Below are positions 9,778 through 19,429 of a DNA stretch of 43,332 bases, in pieces (the first letter of the stretch is position 1; each line of letters starts with the position of its first letter). This DNA is from an uncultured Ectothiorhodospiraceae bacterium (GTDB lineage Bacteria > Pseudomonadota > Gammaproteobacteria > Nevskiales > Oceanococcaceae). Both the position numbers and the translations under genes were made by a program. The notes under the pieces are model-generated. The model was not told the DNA's origin, ran no database searches, and worked only from the letters and a program-made list of their open reading frames with translations. The stretch lies in the NCBI GenBank assembly GCA_937141935.1, contig CAKZQS010000011.1, positions 1 to 43,332 on the forward strand. The letters are read 5' to 3'.

Positions 9778-11139
9778 CTAAGCAGCCGCGTTGGGCGTCT
9801 GCGTGGGCGCCGTGTCGCTGGCCTCATCGGGTGCATAACGGGTGATGATGCGGGCGCCGACGGCGTCGCCCCAGACGTTGACGGTGGTGCGGCACATGTC
9901 CAGCAGGCGGTCGATGCCCAGGATCAGGCCCACGGCGGCCAGCGGCAGGGCCGGCACGCCCTGCAGGCTGGCGTTGACGGCTTCGACCACAATCACCATC
10001 GTCACCAGACCCGCCGAGGGAATGCCGGCGGCGCCGACCGCCGCCAGCGTAGCGGTGATGGCGACGATGGCCAGCTGCGTGGGGCCCAGCGCGATGCCAT
10101 AGGCCTGGAATAAAAAGACCACCGCCACCGCTTCGTAGAGCGCCGTGCCGTCCATGTTGATCGTGGCGCCCAGCGGCAACACGAAGCGGCTGGCGCGACG
10201 CGAACTGCCGCCGTCCTCGGCGCATTCGAGCGTGACCGGCAGCGTGGCGGAACTCGAGTCCGTGCCAAAGGCCGTCAGCAGCGCCGGGCGCATCGCGCGG
10301 GCGTAGGCGAGCGGGGAGGCCCCGCCCCACCAGCGCAGGATCAGCGGCAGGGTGAGCGTGGCGTGGACCAGCAGCCCGACAATCACGGCCAGCACGTACC
10401 AAAGCAGTGGCCCGAACAGGGCGGCCAGGCCGATGCGGGCCACCGTCCAGGCCACCAGTGCGAACACGCCGAGCGGCGCCAGGCGCAGGATCCAGTCGAC
10501 CAGCGTCATCACCGCGGCGAACAGGCCCTCGAAGAACTGCCGCGCCGGCCGGGCGCGTTCGCCCGTGCTGACGATGGCCAGCCCGAGCAGGATGGAGAAG
10601 GCGATGACCGGCAGCAGCTGAAAGTCGGCGGCGGCCCCCAGCGGGTTGGCCGGCACCAGCTGGCGCAGCAGGTTTTGCGCGGCCGCGCCAAGGCCGGCCT
10701 GGCCGGTTTGCTCGATGCGCTCGCGGCGTTCGGCGTCGGACTGCGCATAGCTTTGCTCGCCGGCCTGGGTCAGCGCGCTGCCCAGCCCGCTGCCATCGCC
10801 GTTCGGGTCGCCGGGCTGGATCAGGTTGACCACCGCCAGGCCCGTCAATACGGCGACCAGCATCGTGCCGAAGTAATACAGCACGGTGCGCCCGCCGACC
10901 CGGCCCAGGTTGCGTGGGTCGCCAATGCTGCATACGCCGACGATGACGCTGGACAGCACCAGCGGCACCAGGATCATCTTCAGCAGGCCCATGAAGACCG
11001 TATTGCCCAGCAGGGACAGGCCGGTGATCCAGCCGGCGGGCACGGCGCCCGCGTAGGCCCGATAGAGGGCCTCGCCTAACACGGCGCCGGCCACCAGGCC
11101 AGCCAGGATCCAGATGGTCAGTCGGCGGTGTGGGTTCAT
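9778..11139 (-). CDS. Dicarboxylate/amino acid:cation symporter (DAACS family)
   Basis: A 453-residue inner membrane transporter. The serine-rich motif TDSSSATLPVTL, the NMDGTALYEA motif and the C-terminal IDRLLDMCRTTVNVWGD are the DAACS/GltP/DctA signatures that form the two re-entrant loops and the substrate and sodium sites. About eight membrane helices begin directly after MNPHRRLTIW. The ATG at 11139 is chosen because GGGAGGG lies eight bases upstream; the open frame continues further but is not transporter-like. An Asn/Asp/Gln-rich insert near residues 115-150 is the usual variable loop. Glutamate, aspartate, C4-dicarboxylates or neutral amino acids are all possible substrates. It is divergent from the SDR gene. 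Confidence 0.9.
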   Translation of the reverse strand: MNPHRRLTIWILAGLVAGAVLGEALYRAYAGAVPAGWITGLSLLGNTVFMGLLKMILVPLVLSSVIVGVCSIGDPRNLGRVGGRTVLYYFGTMLVAVLTGLAVVNLIQPGDPNGDGSGLGSALTQAGEQSYAQSDAERRERIEQTGQAGLGAAAQNLLRQLVPANPLGAAADFQLLPVIAFSILLGLAIVSTGERARPARQFFEGLFAAVMTLVDWILRLAPLGVFALVAWTVARIGLAALFGPLLWYVLAVIVGLLVHATLTLPLILRWWGGASPLAYARAMRPALLTAFGTDSSSATLPVTLECAEDGGSSRRASRFVLPLGATINMDGTALYEAVAVVFLFQAYGIALGPTQLAIVAITATLAAVGAAGIPSAGLVTMVIVVEAVNASLQGVPALPLAAVGLILGIDRLLDMCRTTVNVWGDAVGARIITRYAPDEASDTAPTQTPNAAA

Positions 11140-11284
11140 GCAGGCCCTCCCATGCAGGCCCTCGGCGGTACCGCAGCAGGGTAGCAGGCGCGGGCCCCCG
11201 CGCTGCGCTAGGCTAGCCCCCTGGCCGCGTGCCGGGCCGTCGCCGCGGCCGGCCACGCGCGCAACCCCACCCGAGGAGACCCCC

Positions 11285-12133
11285 ATGAGCCTGTCCGGCA
11301 AGACCCTGTTCATCACCGGCGCCTCGCGCGGCATTGGCCTCGCCATCGCGCTGCGCGCCGCCCGCGACGGCGCCAACGTGGCCATCGCCGCGAAGACCGA
11401 CAAGCCTCACCCCAAGCTGGAGGGCACCATCCACACCGCCGCCGAGCACATCGAGGCGGCCGGCGGCCACGCGCTGCCGCTGGTCTGCGATATCCGCGAG
11501 GAGGAGCAGGTGCTGGCGGCCATCAATGCCACCGTTGAACGCTTCGGTGGCCTGGACATCTGCGTCAACAACGCCAGCGCCATCAATCTGAGCAGCTCCG
11601 AGGAGCTGCCGATGAAGCGCTATGACCTGATGCACCAGATCAACGCCCGCGGCACGTTTCTCGTCTCGCGCAGCTGTGTGCCGCACCTGCGCAAGGCCAG
11701 CAACCCGCATGTGCTGAACATCTCCCCGCCGCTGGACTGGGACAGCCAATGGTTCGAGCGCCACCCCGCCTACAGCCTGGCGAAGTACGCGATGAGCGTG
11801 TATGCCTGGGCCATGGCGGCCGAGTTCCGCCGCGACGGCATCGCCTTCAACTGCCTGTGGCCGCGCACGACCATCGCCACGGCGGCGGTGCGCAACCTGC
11901 TCGGTGGCGAGCAGATGGTGGCCGCCAGCCGCAAGCCCGATATCATGGGCGACGCCGCCTGGCACATCCTGACCCGGCCGGCGCGCGAGGCCAGCGGGCA
12001 GTTCTTCATCGATGACCTGGTGCTCGAGGCCGCCGGCGAAACCGACTTCGAGCAGTACGCCGTCACCCCGGGGGCCGAGCTGATGCCGGACTTTTTTGTG
12101 CCCACATCCACCCCGCCGCTGGGCGCCAAGTGA
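11285..12133 (+). CDS. Short-chain dehydrogenase, HSDL2-like
   Basis: A 282-residue NAD(P)-dependent oxidoreductase of the SDR superfamily. The cofactor motif is TGASRGIG (about residues 10-17), NNAS follows near residue 97, and the catalytic YSLAK is near residue 163. The LNISPPL stretch and the post-catalytic AFNCLWPRTTIATAAV segment are typical of the HSDL2 branch, which includes human HSDL2. The C-terminal SCP2 lipid-binding domain of eukaryotic HSDL2 is absent. The substrate is probably a fatty or hydrophobic carbonyl, but this is inference. GAGGAG lies nine bases before the ATG. Confidence 0.88.
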   Translation: MSLSGKTLFITGASRGIGLAIALRAARDGANVAIAAKTDKPHPKLEGTIHTAAEHIEAAGGHALPLVCDIREEEQVLAAINATVERFGGLDICVNNASAINLSSSEELPMKRYDLMHQINARGTFLVSRSCVPHLRKASNPHVLNISPPLDWDSQWFERHPAYSLAKYAMSVYAWAMAAEFRRDGIAFNCLWPRTTIATAAVRNLLGGEQMVAASRKPDIMGDAAWHILTRPAREASGQFFIDDLVLEAAGETDFEQYAVTPGAELMPDFFVPTSTPPLGAK

Positions 12134-12148
12134 TCCCGACAATCGCCG

Positions 12149-12177
12149 CTATTGCAAATGAAAATCGTTCGCAATAG
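12149..12177 (+). promoter_or_regulatory. Fur-box-like palindrome
   Basis: A 29-base near-palindrome: left arm CTATTGCAAATGA (12149-12161), centre AAA, right arm TCGTTCGCAATAG (12165-12177). The arms match at 11 of 13 positions when one is inverted. The core AAATGAAAATCGTT resembles the proteobacterial Fur consensus of alternating GATAAT hexamers. It lies 33 bases before the GTG of the following small ORF, where a Fur repressor would block transcription. It is also 15 bases after the SDR stop, so it cannot act as that gene's operator. Confidence 0.6.
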
Positions 12178-12209
12178 GATCGGGGCTCCACTCGCATCCG
12201 GAGCCCGCC

Positions 12210-12524
12210 GTGAGCACCGCCCCCGTACACGTCTGCCTGGAGGACGGGCAGCCCTGCCTGCAGATCATTGATGCCGATACCGCCAGCGTGCGCCTGGCCT
12301 GGCGCGCGCCCGCCGAGGGCGAGGACCTGGACCGCCTGGGTCTGCGAGATTTCTGCCGCGAATGCTTGCTGATGCAGGCGGCCGCCGCGTGGTGGCAGGA
12401 CGATGAGCCGGCCCGCGTGGCTGACGGCCGCCGGCTTTCGCCGCTTGCGCGACGAACATCAGGCGCTGTGGCAGCGGCGGCGCGAGGTGGTGGCCGCGCT
12501 GTCCGCCGCCGCCGCCGAGGGTGA
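12210..12524 (+). CDS. Small protein of unknown function, possibly Fur-regulated
   Basis: The frame opens with GTG at 12210, about six bases after CGGAG, and reads MSTAPVHVCLEDGQPCLQII, then DADTASVRLAWRAP and a region with CRECLLM. These first 65 residues look like a real soluble protein with four Cys. From about residue 65 the frame overlaps greB in another register, and residues 70-104 become an Arg/Ala/Gly run typical of an out-of-frame reading. The stop at 12524 is 122 bases inside greB. Either the tail is genuine overlap, or a frameshift or sequence error hides an earlier stop. I do not recognise the family. A role in iron or oxidative stress is suggested only by the upstream Fur-like box. 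Confidence 0.45.
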   Translation: MSTAPVHVCLEDGQPCLQIIDADTASVRLAWRAPAEGEDLDRLGLRDFCRECLLMQAAAAWWQDDEPARVADGRRLSPLARRTSGAVAAAARGGGRAVRRRRRG

Positions 12525-12891
12525 TCGCTCGGAAAACGCCGAGTACATCTATCGCAAGAAGGAGCTGCGCGAGGTCGACCGCCGGCTGCGCTACCTGGGG
12601 CGCACGCTGGAGCAGGCCGAGGTCGTGCGCGAGGCGCCGGCCGACCCCAGCCGCGCGCGCTTCGGCGCCTGGGTCACGCTGGAGGACGAAGCGGGCCAGC
12701 CGCACCGCCTGCGCATTGTCGGCGCCTACGAGGCCGACCCCGCGCAGGGGCTGATCAGCCTGGACGCCCCCCTGGCGCGTGCGGTGCTGGGAAAGTCCGT
12801 CGGCGACGAGATCGTGTTCGAGGCCGCCGGCCAGCGCCGCGAGTGGTGGCTTTGCGCTATCGAGTACGAGACCGTGGCGGAGGGCGATTAA
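12403..12891 (+). CDS. greB: Transcription elongation factor GreB
   Basis: A 162-residue Gre-family factor. The N-terminal coiled coil includes TAAGFRRLRDEH and the tip motif EGDRSENAEYIYRKKELREVDRRLRYL (about residues 39-65). Its acidic residues place Mg2+ in the RNA polymerase secondary channel for transcript cleavage. The C-terminal FKBP-like domain ends at GDEIVFEAAGQRREW. The spacing after the tip and the -YRKK- sequence favour GreB over GreA. The ATG at 12403 gives a normal N-terminus; a TGA in this frame at 12370 excludes a longer form. The start lies inside the preceding small ORF in another frame. It is convergent with purH. Confidence 0.92.
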   Translation: MSRPAWLTAAGFRRLRDEHQALWQRRREVVAALSAAAAEGDRSENAEYIYRKKELREVDRRLRYLGRTLEQAEVVREAPADPSRARFGAWVTLEDEAGQPHRLRIVGAYEADPAQGLISLDAPLARAVLGKSVGDEIVFEAAGQRREWWLCAIEYETVAEGD

Positions 12892-13232
12892 GTCGCGACA
12901 GCTGGGGCCCGGCACATGCGGTGAAAGTCGGCTATGGCGCGCGCGCGGCGGTGCGGCTCCGCGGGCTACGCTGGGCTGATCCTCCCTCCGGCGGGGCCGG
13001 CCGGGCGGGGCTCCTGCCCCGTCGGCCGGGGCGCGCGTCCCTGCGCGCCCCCTGCGGGCTGTTCCCGCCTCCACTCGGGCCTGCGCTCATGCCCGCTCCG
13101 CCGCCCCGCCGCGCCGTTTCGCGATGTCGTAGCGACCAAGCCGTCGGCGCTTTGTTGCCGCTATGCCGCGCCGATGGCTTAGCTCCGCCCGGGTTTGGAG
13201 GAAAGGCGTACTCGAAGCGTCGAGGGGCAGGC
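12892..13232. other. GC-rich gap between convergent greB and purH
   Basis: This 341-base stretch has no gene I can support. It contains strong potential hairpins, notably GGGGCGCGC (13028-13036) pairing perfectly with GCGCGCCCC (13043-13051), and GGGG/CCCC arms around CTCCTG just upstream. No T-rich intrinsic terminator is evident, although both genes must end here. Open frames crossing it have no coding character. It may be a species-specific repeat; only a genome-wide comparison would show that. Confidence 0.4.
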
Positions 13233-14816
13233 TTAGTGGCGGAAGTGCCGGCGGCCGGTCAGCGCCATCGCCACGCCCTCGGCGTCGGCGGCCTCGATGA
13301 CGGCGTCGTCGCGCATCGAGCCGCCAGGCTGCACCACCACCTTGGCGCCGGCTTCGATGCCGGCCAGCATCGCGTCGGGGAAGGGGAAGAAGGCATCCGA
13401 GGCCATCACGCTGCCTTCCAGCGACAGCCCGGCGTCCTCGGCCTTGCGCACGGCGATGCGCACGCTGTCCAGCCGGCTCATTTGCCCGGCGCCGATGGCC
13501 AGGGTGCGGCCGTCACGCACGAAGACGATGGCGTTGGACTTGACCATCTTGACCACCGACCAGGCGAAGCGGATGTCGTCGCGGGCCGCGTCGGGCACGG
13601 CGCGCTCGGTCACGCTGCGGATCTCGTCCTCGGCCAGGCGCGGCAGGTCCGCCTGCTGCACCAGCACGCCGCCCGAGACGCTGCGCATGTCCAGCCGGTC
13701 CTGCTGCGGCAGCTCGCCATGGGTCTGCAGCACACGCACATTGGGCTTGTCGGCCAGCCGCTCCAGCGCATCGGCGGCGAAGCTCGGCGCGATCAGCACC
13801 TCCAGGAACTGGCGCTCCAGAATCATCGCGGCCAGGTCGGCATTGACCTCGCTGTTGAAGGCGATGATGCCGCCAAAGGCGGAGGTCGGGTCGCAAGCGT
13901 AGGCGCCCTCGTAGGCCGCCACCAAATCGGCGCCCAGCGCCACGCCGCAGGGGTTGGCGTGCTTGACGATGACGCAGGCCGGCTCATCGAATTCGTTGAC
14001 GGCCTGCCAGGCCGCGTCGGCGTCGGCGATGTTGTTATAGGACAGCGCCTTGCCCTGGCGCAGCGTCGCGCGCGCCAGCGTGCCCTCGGCGGCGCCGGCG
14101 TCGGCATAAAAGCCGGCGGCCTGGTGCGGGTTTTCGCCATAGCGCAGGGCGGTGTGCAGCTGCCACTGGCCGCCATAGACGGGCGGCAGCGTCAGCGCGC
14201 GCTGGGTCTCGCCTTCGCAGCGGCCCAGCCAGTCGACGATCGCGGCGTCGTAGGCCGCCGTGTGGGCATAGGCCTTCAGCGCCAGGCGTTGGCGCAGCGC
14301 GAAGTCGGGGCCCTCGCCCTGTTGCGCCGCCAGCACGGCCGGGAAATCGGCCGGGTCGACAACGACGGTCACGTCGCGGTGGTTCTTGGCGGCGGCGCGC
14401 AGCATGGCCGGCCCGCCGATGTCGATGTTCTCGATGGCGGTGGCGTAGTCGGCGCCGCCGGCAATCGTTTCGCGGAAGGGGTACAGGTTCACCACCACGA
14501 GGTCGATGGCCGTGATGCCCTGTTCGTCCAGCGTGGCCTCATCGGTGCCGCGGCGGGCCAGGATGCCGCCGTGGATTTTCGGGTGCAGCGTTTTGACCCG
14601 CCCGCCAAGAATCTCCGGCGCGCCGGTGTGCTCGGCGACCTCGGTGACTGCGATACCGGCCTCGCGCAACGCGCGCGCCGTGCCGCCGGAGCTCAGCAGG
14701 GTGATGCCGGCCGCCTGCAGCTCACGGGCGAAGTCGACGATGCCCGTCTTGTCGGAAACCGAGAGCAGGGCGGTGCGGATCGGGCGCGGGTGGGCAGCGG
14801 GCTTCGGGTCGGTCAT
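13233..14816 (-). CDS. purH: Bifunctional AICAR formyltransferase / IMP cyclohydrolase
   Basis: A 527-residue enzyme for the last two steps of IMP synthesis, of normal length. The N-terminal IMP cyclohydrolase domain (about 1-200) has ALLSVSDKTGIVDFA, LLSSGGTARALREAG and GGRVKTLHPKIHGGILARR. The C-terminal formyltransferase domain has YGENPHQAAGF, the catalytic KHANPCGVALG and ASDAFFPFPD. It lies downstream of fis on the same strand, with an 81-base gap that includes the end of fis. In many gammaproteobacteria purD follows purH; here greB converges instead. Confidence 0.97.
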   Translation of the reverse strand: MTDPKPAAHPRPIRTALLSVSDKTGIVDFARELQAAGITLLSSGGTARALREAGIAVTEVAEHTGAPEILGGRVKTLHPKIHGGILARRGTDEATLDEQGITAIDLVVVNLYPFRETIAGGADYATAIENIDIGGPAMLRAAAKNHRDVTVVVDPADFPAVLAAQQGEGPDFALRQRLALKAYAHTAAYDAAIVDWLGRCEGETQRALTLPPVYGGQWQLHTALRYGENPHQAAGFYADAGAAEGTLARATLRQGKALSYNNIADADAAWQAVNEFDEPACVIVKHANPCGVALGADLVAAYEGAYACDPTSAFGGIIAFNSEVNADLAAMILERQFLEVLIAPSFAADALERLADKPNVRVLQTHGELPQQDRLDMRSVSGGVLVQQADLPRLAEDEIRSVTERAVPDAARDDIRFAWSVVKMVKSNAIVFVRDGRTLAIGAGQMSRLDSVRIAVRKAEDAGLSLEGSVMASDAFFPFPDAMLAGIEAGAKVVVQPGGSMRDDAVIEAADAEGVAMALTGRRHFRH

Positions 14817-14897
14817 CGCGGCGGGTCCGGGGGAAAAACGGCGCAGTATGCCAGCCCCGGGCCGCGCTCAGCCCGTCAACCGTCGCCGAGCAGGCAC

Positions 14898-15182
14898 CTA
14901 GCCCTCGTGCAGGTCGTACTTCTGCAGCTTCTTGCGCAGCGTGGCGCGATTGATGCCCAGGATGGCCGAGGCCCGCGTGTTATTGCCCTCGCAGTAGGCC
15001 AGCACCTCGCGCAGCAGCGGTCGCTCAAACTCTTCGATCAGGGTTTCGTAGAGCGGGGCCGGCTTGGCGCCGTTCAGCGTCTGCAGGTAATCGCGGACGC
15101 AGTTTTCGACGTAGTAGCCCAAAGGCCGGTGTTCGGGCTCGAGCTGGGCGTTTTGCTGGGGCTGCGCGGCAGCGTCCGACAT
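14898..15182 (-). CDS. fis: DNA-binding protein Fis
   Basis: A 94-residue nucleoid protein from the ATG at 15182; an in-frame ATG at 15194 would add four residues. The C-terminal half carries the Fis helix-turn-helix: LREVLAYCEGNNTRASAILG then INRATLRKKLQKYDL. The middle has LGYYVENCVRDYLQ, close to the E. coli core. Fis bends DNA and controls rRNA promoters, recombination and supercoiling. It is placed between prmA and purH, a common gammaproteobacterial order (often dusB-fis in enterics, fis-purH in pseudomonads). It probably has its own promoter (15224-15251). Confidence 0.95.
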   Translation of the reverse strand: MSDAAAQPQQNAQLEPEHRPLGYYVENCVRDYLQTLNGAKPAPLYETLIEEFERPLLREVLAYCEGNNTRASAILGINRATLRKKLQKYDLHEG

Positions 15183-15223
15183 GGCGATGCGCAAAGAGCG
15201 ATTGGCGGGCAGTAGGCCGGCGG

Positions 15224-15251
15224 ATGATACGCCCCCGCAGGCAAAAGTCTA
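15224..15251 (-). promoter_or_regulatory. Likely sigma70 promoter of fis-purH
   Basis: On the minus strand TAGACT (15251-15246) and TATCAT (15229-15224) are separated by 16 bases, each matching the consensus at four or more of six positions. The -35 element overlaps the prmA stop codon. Transcription would start near 15217, 35 bases before the fis ATG. Confidence 0.45.
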
Positions 15252-16134
15252 GTCGCGACTTTTACGACGGCCCACCAGCAGCGCCCATTCCTCCTGCACG
15301 CGGCGCTCGAAGCTCCAGCCGGGGAAGGCGGCGGCCACGGCCCCGGCCTGGCTGTCGAGCAGGCCGGCCAGCAGTAGCGTCGCGTCGGGCGTGGCCAGCG
15401 CGTCGAGTTCGCCGGCCAGTTCGATCAGCGTACCGGCCAGGATGTTGGCCAGCACCAGTTCGAAGGGGCCGGCGGCGCGGGCCTGGGCGCAGGGCACCAG
15501 GGCCATCGACACCGCGTTGGCGGCCGCGTTGTCGCCGCTGGCCAGCAGGGCCTGCGGGTCGATGTCGCAGCCGTGCACGCTGCGGGCGCCGAGCTTGGCG
15601 GCGGCGATGCCGAGGATGCCCGAGCCGCAGCCATAGTCGATGACACTGCGGCCGGCCAGCTCGGCCGAGCCCAGCCAGTGCAGGCACAGCGCCGTGCTGG
15701 GGTGGGTGCCGGTGCCGAAAGCCAGGCCGGGGTCCAGACGCAGCAGCACGCGGCCGTCCTCGGGCACGGCGGCCTCCTGCGGGGCCACCCGCAGGCGCTC
15801 GCCGAATGTCATCGGCGCGTAGTGCGCCAGCCAGGCACGCTCCCAGACCTGTTCGGGCAGCGCATCCCATTGCGTGGCCAGGACCCGGTCGCCCGCGCCG
15901 GCGGCCAGGCGCGCCTCGATGTCGGCGCGGTCATCCTGCGCGGCAAACAGCCCGGTCAGGCGCGTGCGCGGCCACAGCGGCGTGGCGCCCGGCGCAGGCT
16001 CCAGCACCGGGTCATCGGCATCGTCTTCAAAGGTCACGGCCAGCGCGCCACAGGCCTCCAGGATCTCGGCCACGGCTTCGGGCTCCCGGCAGCGCAGGCG
16101 CAGCTGCTGCCAGGCCGGCGCCGCGCCCTCGCCC

Positions 16135-16145
<11 letters not shown>
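15249..16145 (-). CDS. prmA: Ribosomal protein L11 methyltransferase
   Basis: A 298-residue S-adenosylmethionine-dependent methyltransferase that trimethylates L11. The N-terminal substrate-recognition domain (about 1-95) precedes the class I methyltransferase fold. It shows [18 protein letters not shown], the SAM-binding [20 protein letters not shown] and the post-motif [11 protein letters not shown] (N-I-L in place of NPPY), all characteristic of PrmA. The ATG at 16145 overlaps the end of accC by 11 bases. It is the last gene of the aroQ-accB-accC-prmA unit. Confidence 0.96.
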
Positions 16146-17495
<1,350 letters not shown>

Positions 17496-17499
<4 letters not shown>

Positions 17500-17969
17500 T
17501 CGATGATGAACAGCGCTTCGTCGTATTCGACCGGCTGCTCGTTCTCGACCAGGATCTCGCGCACCGTGCCGGACACGGGCGACTCGATCTGGTTGAGCAT
17601 CTTCATCGCCTCGATGATGCACAGCGTCTGCCCGGCGGCCACCGTCTGGCCGACCTCGACGAAGGCCTTGGAGCCCGGCGCCGGCGAGCGGTAAAAGGTG
17701 CCGACCATCGGGGCGCGGACCTGGGTGCCGGCGCTGGCGCTGTCGGCGCCGCCGGTACCCGTGCCGGCACCGGCGCGGTCGTTGCTTGGGGGCGCGGCGG
17801 GCGGCGCCGGCGCGGCGGGCGCGGGCGCCGCCACGGGCGCGGCCGCCGGGGCTGCGGCGGCGGTGAAGCGGGCGATGCGGATGGTTTCGTCGGCCGTCGA
17901 GATCTCGATCTCGGCGACGTCCGAGTCCTCGACGACCTCGATCAGCTTCTTGATCTTGCGGATATCCAT
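17496..17969 (-). CDS. accB: Biotin carboxyl carrier protein of acetyl-CoA carboxylase
   Basis: A 157-residue carrier. The N-terminal [20 protein letters not shown] is the AccB dimer segment. An Ala/Pro-rich flexible linker covers about residues 37-62, then a Gly/Ser part to 82. The biotinyl domain has the thumb-type insertion seen in AccB and the EAMKM motif with the biotinylated Lys123. The linker has a stretch of Ala-Pro codons that is highly repetitive in DNA. It starts 10 bases after the aroQ stop and overlaps accC by four bases. Confidence 0.97.
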
Positions 17970-17979
17970 GGGGTCTGGC

Positions 17980-18426
17980 CTAGGCCGGCGGCTGCAACTG
18001 CGCATGGGCGGCGGCCAGGGCCAGCTGGTAGCCCTGGGCGCCCAGGCCGCAGATCACGCCGACGGCGATGTCGGAAAAATAGGAGCGCTGGCGAAAGGCC
18101 TCGCGCCGATAAACATTGGACAGGTGGATCTCGATGAAGCGCAGATCCACCGCCAGCAGTGCGTCGCGCAGGGCGATGCTGGTGTGCGTGTAGGCGGCGG
18201 GGTTGAGCAGCAGGAAGTCCGCGCCGGCATCGGCGGCGGCATGCACGGCGTCGACCAGCGCGCCCTCGCTGTTGGATTGCAGGCAATGCAGCTCATGGCC
18301 GAGTTCGGTTGCCGCCTGCGTCAGCTGCGCCTCGATGTCGGCCAGGCTCAGGCGGCCGTAGACCTCGGGCTCGCGCTGTCCCAGCCGATTGAGGTTGGGC
18401 CCGTTGATCAGGTGGATGCGGCTCAT
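17980..18426 (-). CDS. aroQ: 3-dehydroquinate dehydratase, type II
   Basis: A 148-residue shikimate pathway enzyme. It starts with [24 protein letters not shown], containing the catalytic Arg/Tyr loop. It continues with [31 protein letters not shown] and the [15 protein letters not shown] segment holding the active-site His, all standard for type II. It is first gene of the aroQ-accB-accC-prmA operon, an arrangement common in gammaproteobacteria, with a good promoter 34 bases upstream. Confidence 0.97.
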   Translation of the reverse strand: MSRIHLINGPNLNRLGQREPEVYGRLSLADIEAQLTQAATELGHELHCLQSNSEGALVDAVHAAADAGADFLLLNPAAYTHTSIALRDALLAVDLRFIEIHLSNVYRREAFRQRSYFSDIAVGVICGLGAQGYQLALAAAHAQLQPPA

Positions 18427-18459
18427 GGCTCGCTGCGCGGGAGATTAAGGCGTGGCGCC

Positions 18460-18489
18460 ACTGTAGCCCGGCGCCGCCGGCTTTGTCAC
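18460..18489 (-). promoter_or_regulatory. Sigma70-type promoter of aroQ-accBC-prmA
   Basis: On the minus strand GTGACA (18489-18484; five of six consensus bases) and TACAGT (18465-18460; four of six) are separated by 18 bases. The predicted start near 18453 is 27 bases before the aroQ ATG. The spacer contains a GCCGGCG palindrome-rich stretch. Confidence 0.6.
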
Positions 18490-18524
18490 GTTCACGGCGA
18501 TTTCGCCGACGATCGCGGCAGGTT

Positions 18525-19058
18525 TCAGTCCGTTGCCGCAGGAACCTGCGCCAGCCACTGCTCCAGGTCGGCCTCGCTCAGCTCGCCCCAGTGGCGCGCG
18601 ACGATCTGCCCCTGCGGGTCGATCAGCACCGAAAAGGGCAGGGCGCCACGGGTGTCGCCCAGCGCGTCCATCCAGCGCGTCACGCCGGTGTCGGAGAGCA
18701 GCACCGGGTAATTGATGCCGGCGCGCTCGGCGTAGGCCTGCGCCAGTTCGATCTGGTCCAGCGCCGGCCCCAGGATCTGCAGCTGCGCGCTGTCGTAGCG
18801 CGCCTGCGTGGCGATCAGCAGCGGGATTTCGCGCACGCAGGGCGGGCACCAGGTCGCCCAGAAATTGACCAGCTGCCAGCGGCCGTCGAACTCCGCGGCC
18901 TCGCGCAGCGTGCCGGAGAGGTCGGGCAGCGCCCAGTCCGGTCGCATCCCGCCGCCTGCACCCGATTCGGCGCCGAAGCGCTGCTGGCCCAGCAGCACGC
19001 CCAGCAGCAGCGCGCCCAGCGCGGCCAGCACCAGCAGCGCCCGGCTCGCCCCGTTCAT
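18525..19058 (-). CDS. TlpA-like periplasmic thioredoxin
   Basis: A 177-residue membrane-anchored protein. An N-terminal hydrophobic helix (about residues 6-24) leads to a periplasmic thioredoxin domain of the TlpA/ResA/AhpC-TSA type, with active site WCPPC (Cys71, Cys74) in NFWATWCPPCVREIP. A conserved cis-Pro region, LPFSVLIDPQGQIV, follows. It probably reduces disulfides in exported proteins or in cytochrome c maturation; the partner is not shown. The ATG at 19058 overlaps the cutA stop (ATGA), which couples the two genes; this cutA-thioredoxin pairing is frequent in gammaproteobacteria. Confidence 0.9.
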   Translation of the reverse strand: MNGASRALLVLAALGALLLGVLLGQQRFGAESGAGGGMRPDWALPDLSGTLREAAEFDGRWQLVNFWATWCPPCVREIPLLIATQARYDSAQLQILGPALDQIELAQAYAERAGINYPVLLSDTGVTRWMDALGDTRGALPFSVLIDPQGQIVARHWGELSEADLEQWLAQVPAATD

Positions 19059-19429
19059 GGTGTGGCGGGCCCGGACTGCGCTTCCGCCTGCTCGTCCGGC
19101 TGGTCCTCCGGTCGGCATTCCGCGCGCACCCAGTCCAGGTAGTCGGGCAGGCCGCCCTCGACCGGCAGGGCCGTGATCTGCGGCAGCTCATAGGGGTGCT
19201 CGGCCCGGACCCAATCCTGCAGCGCCGGCAGGCGGCTCCGCGGGCTCTTGCACAGCAGCAGCACTTCCTCGTCCGACTCGATCTGGTCGCGCCAGCGATA
19301 ATGGGCGGTCATCGGCAGCGTTTGCACGCAGGCCGCCAGCCGCTGCGCCACCAGGCCACGCGCCAGCGCCGGCGCGGCCGCGGGCGGCGCGCTGATCATC
19401 ACGCACATCACGGGGTCGGAGGGATTCAT
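19055..19429 (-). CDS. cutA: Divalent-cation tolerance protein CutA
   Basis: A 124-residue protein of the trimeric CutA family. It has the core ARGLVAQRLAACVQTLPMTAHYRWRDQIESDEEVLLLCKS and the HPYELPQITALPVEGG motif, both diagnostic. The role linked to copper tolerance in E. coli is still unclear; the fold resembles PII signal proteins. The C-terminus has an extra Glu/Asp/Gln-rich tail of about 20 residues. The start codon on the minus strand shares two bases with the MATE gene's ATG on the plus strand (CATG at 19427-19430). An ATG eight codons in is an alternative start. Confidence 0.93.
   Translation of the reverse strand: MNPSDPVMCVMISAPPAAAPALARGLVAQRLAACVQTLPMTAHYRWRDQIESDEEVLLLCKSPRSRLPALQDWVRAEHPYELPQITALPVEGGLPDYLDWVRAECRPEDQPDEQAEAQSGPATP

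Noticed and set aside
12893-15215. A long plus-strand open frame crossing the greB-purH gap and purH
   Set aside because: The purH frame on the minus strand has all domain motifs. The plus frame has only Gly/Ala/Arg/His-rich reversal sequence.
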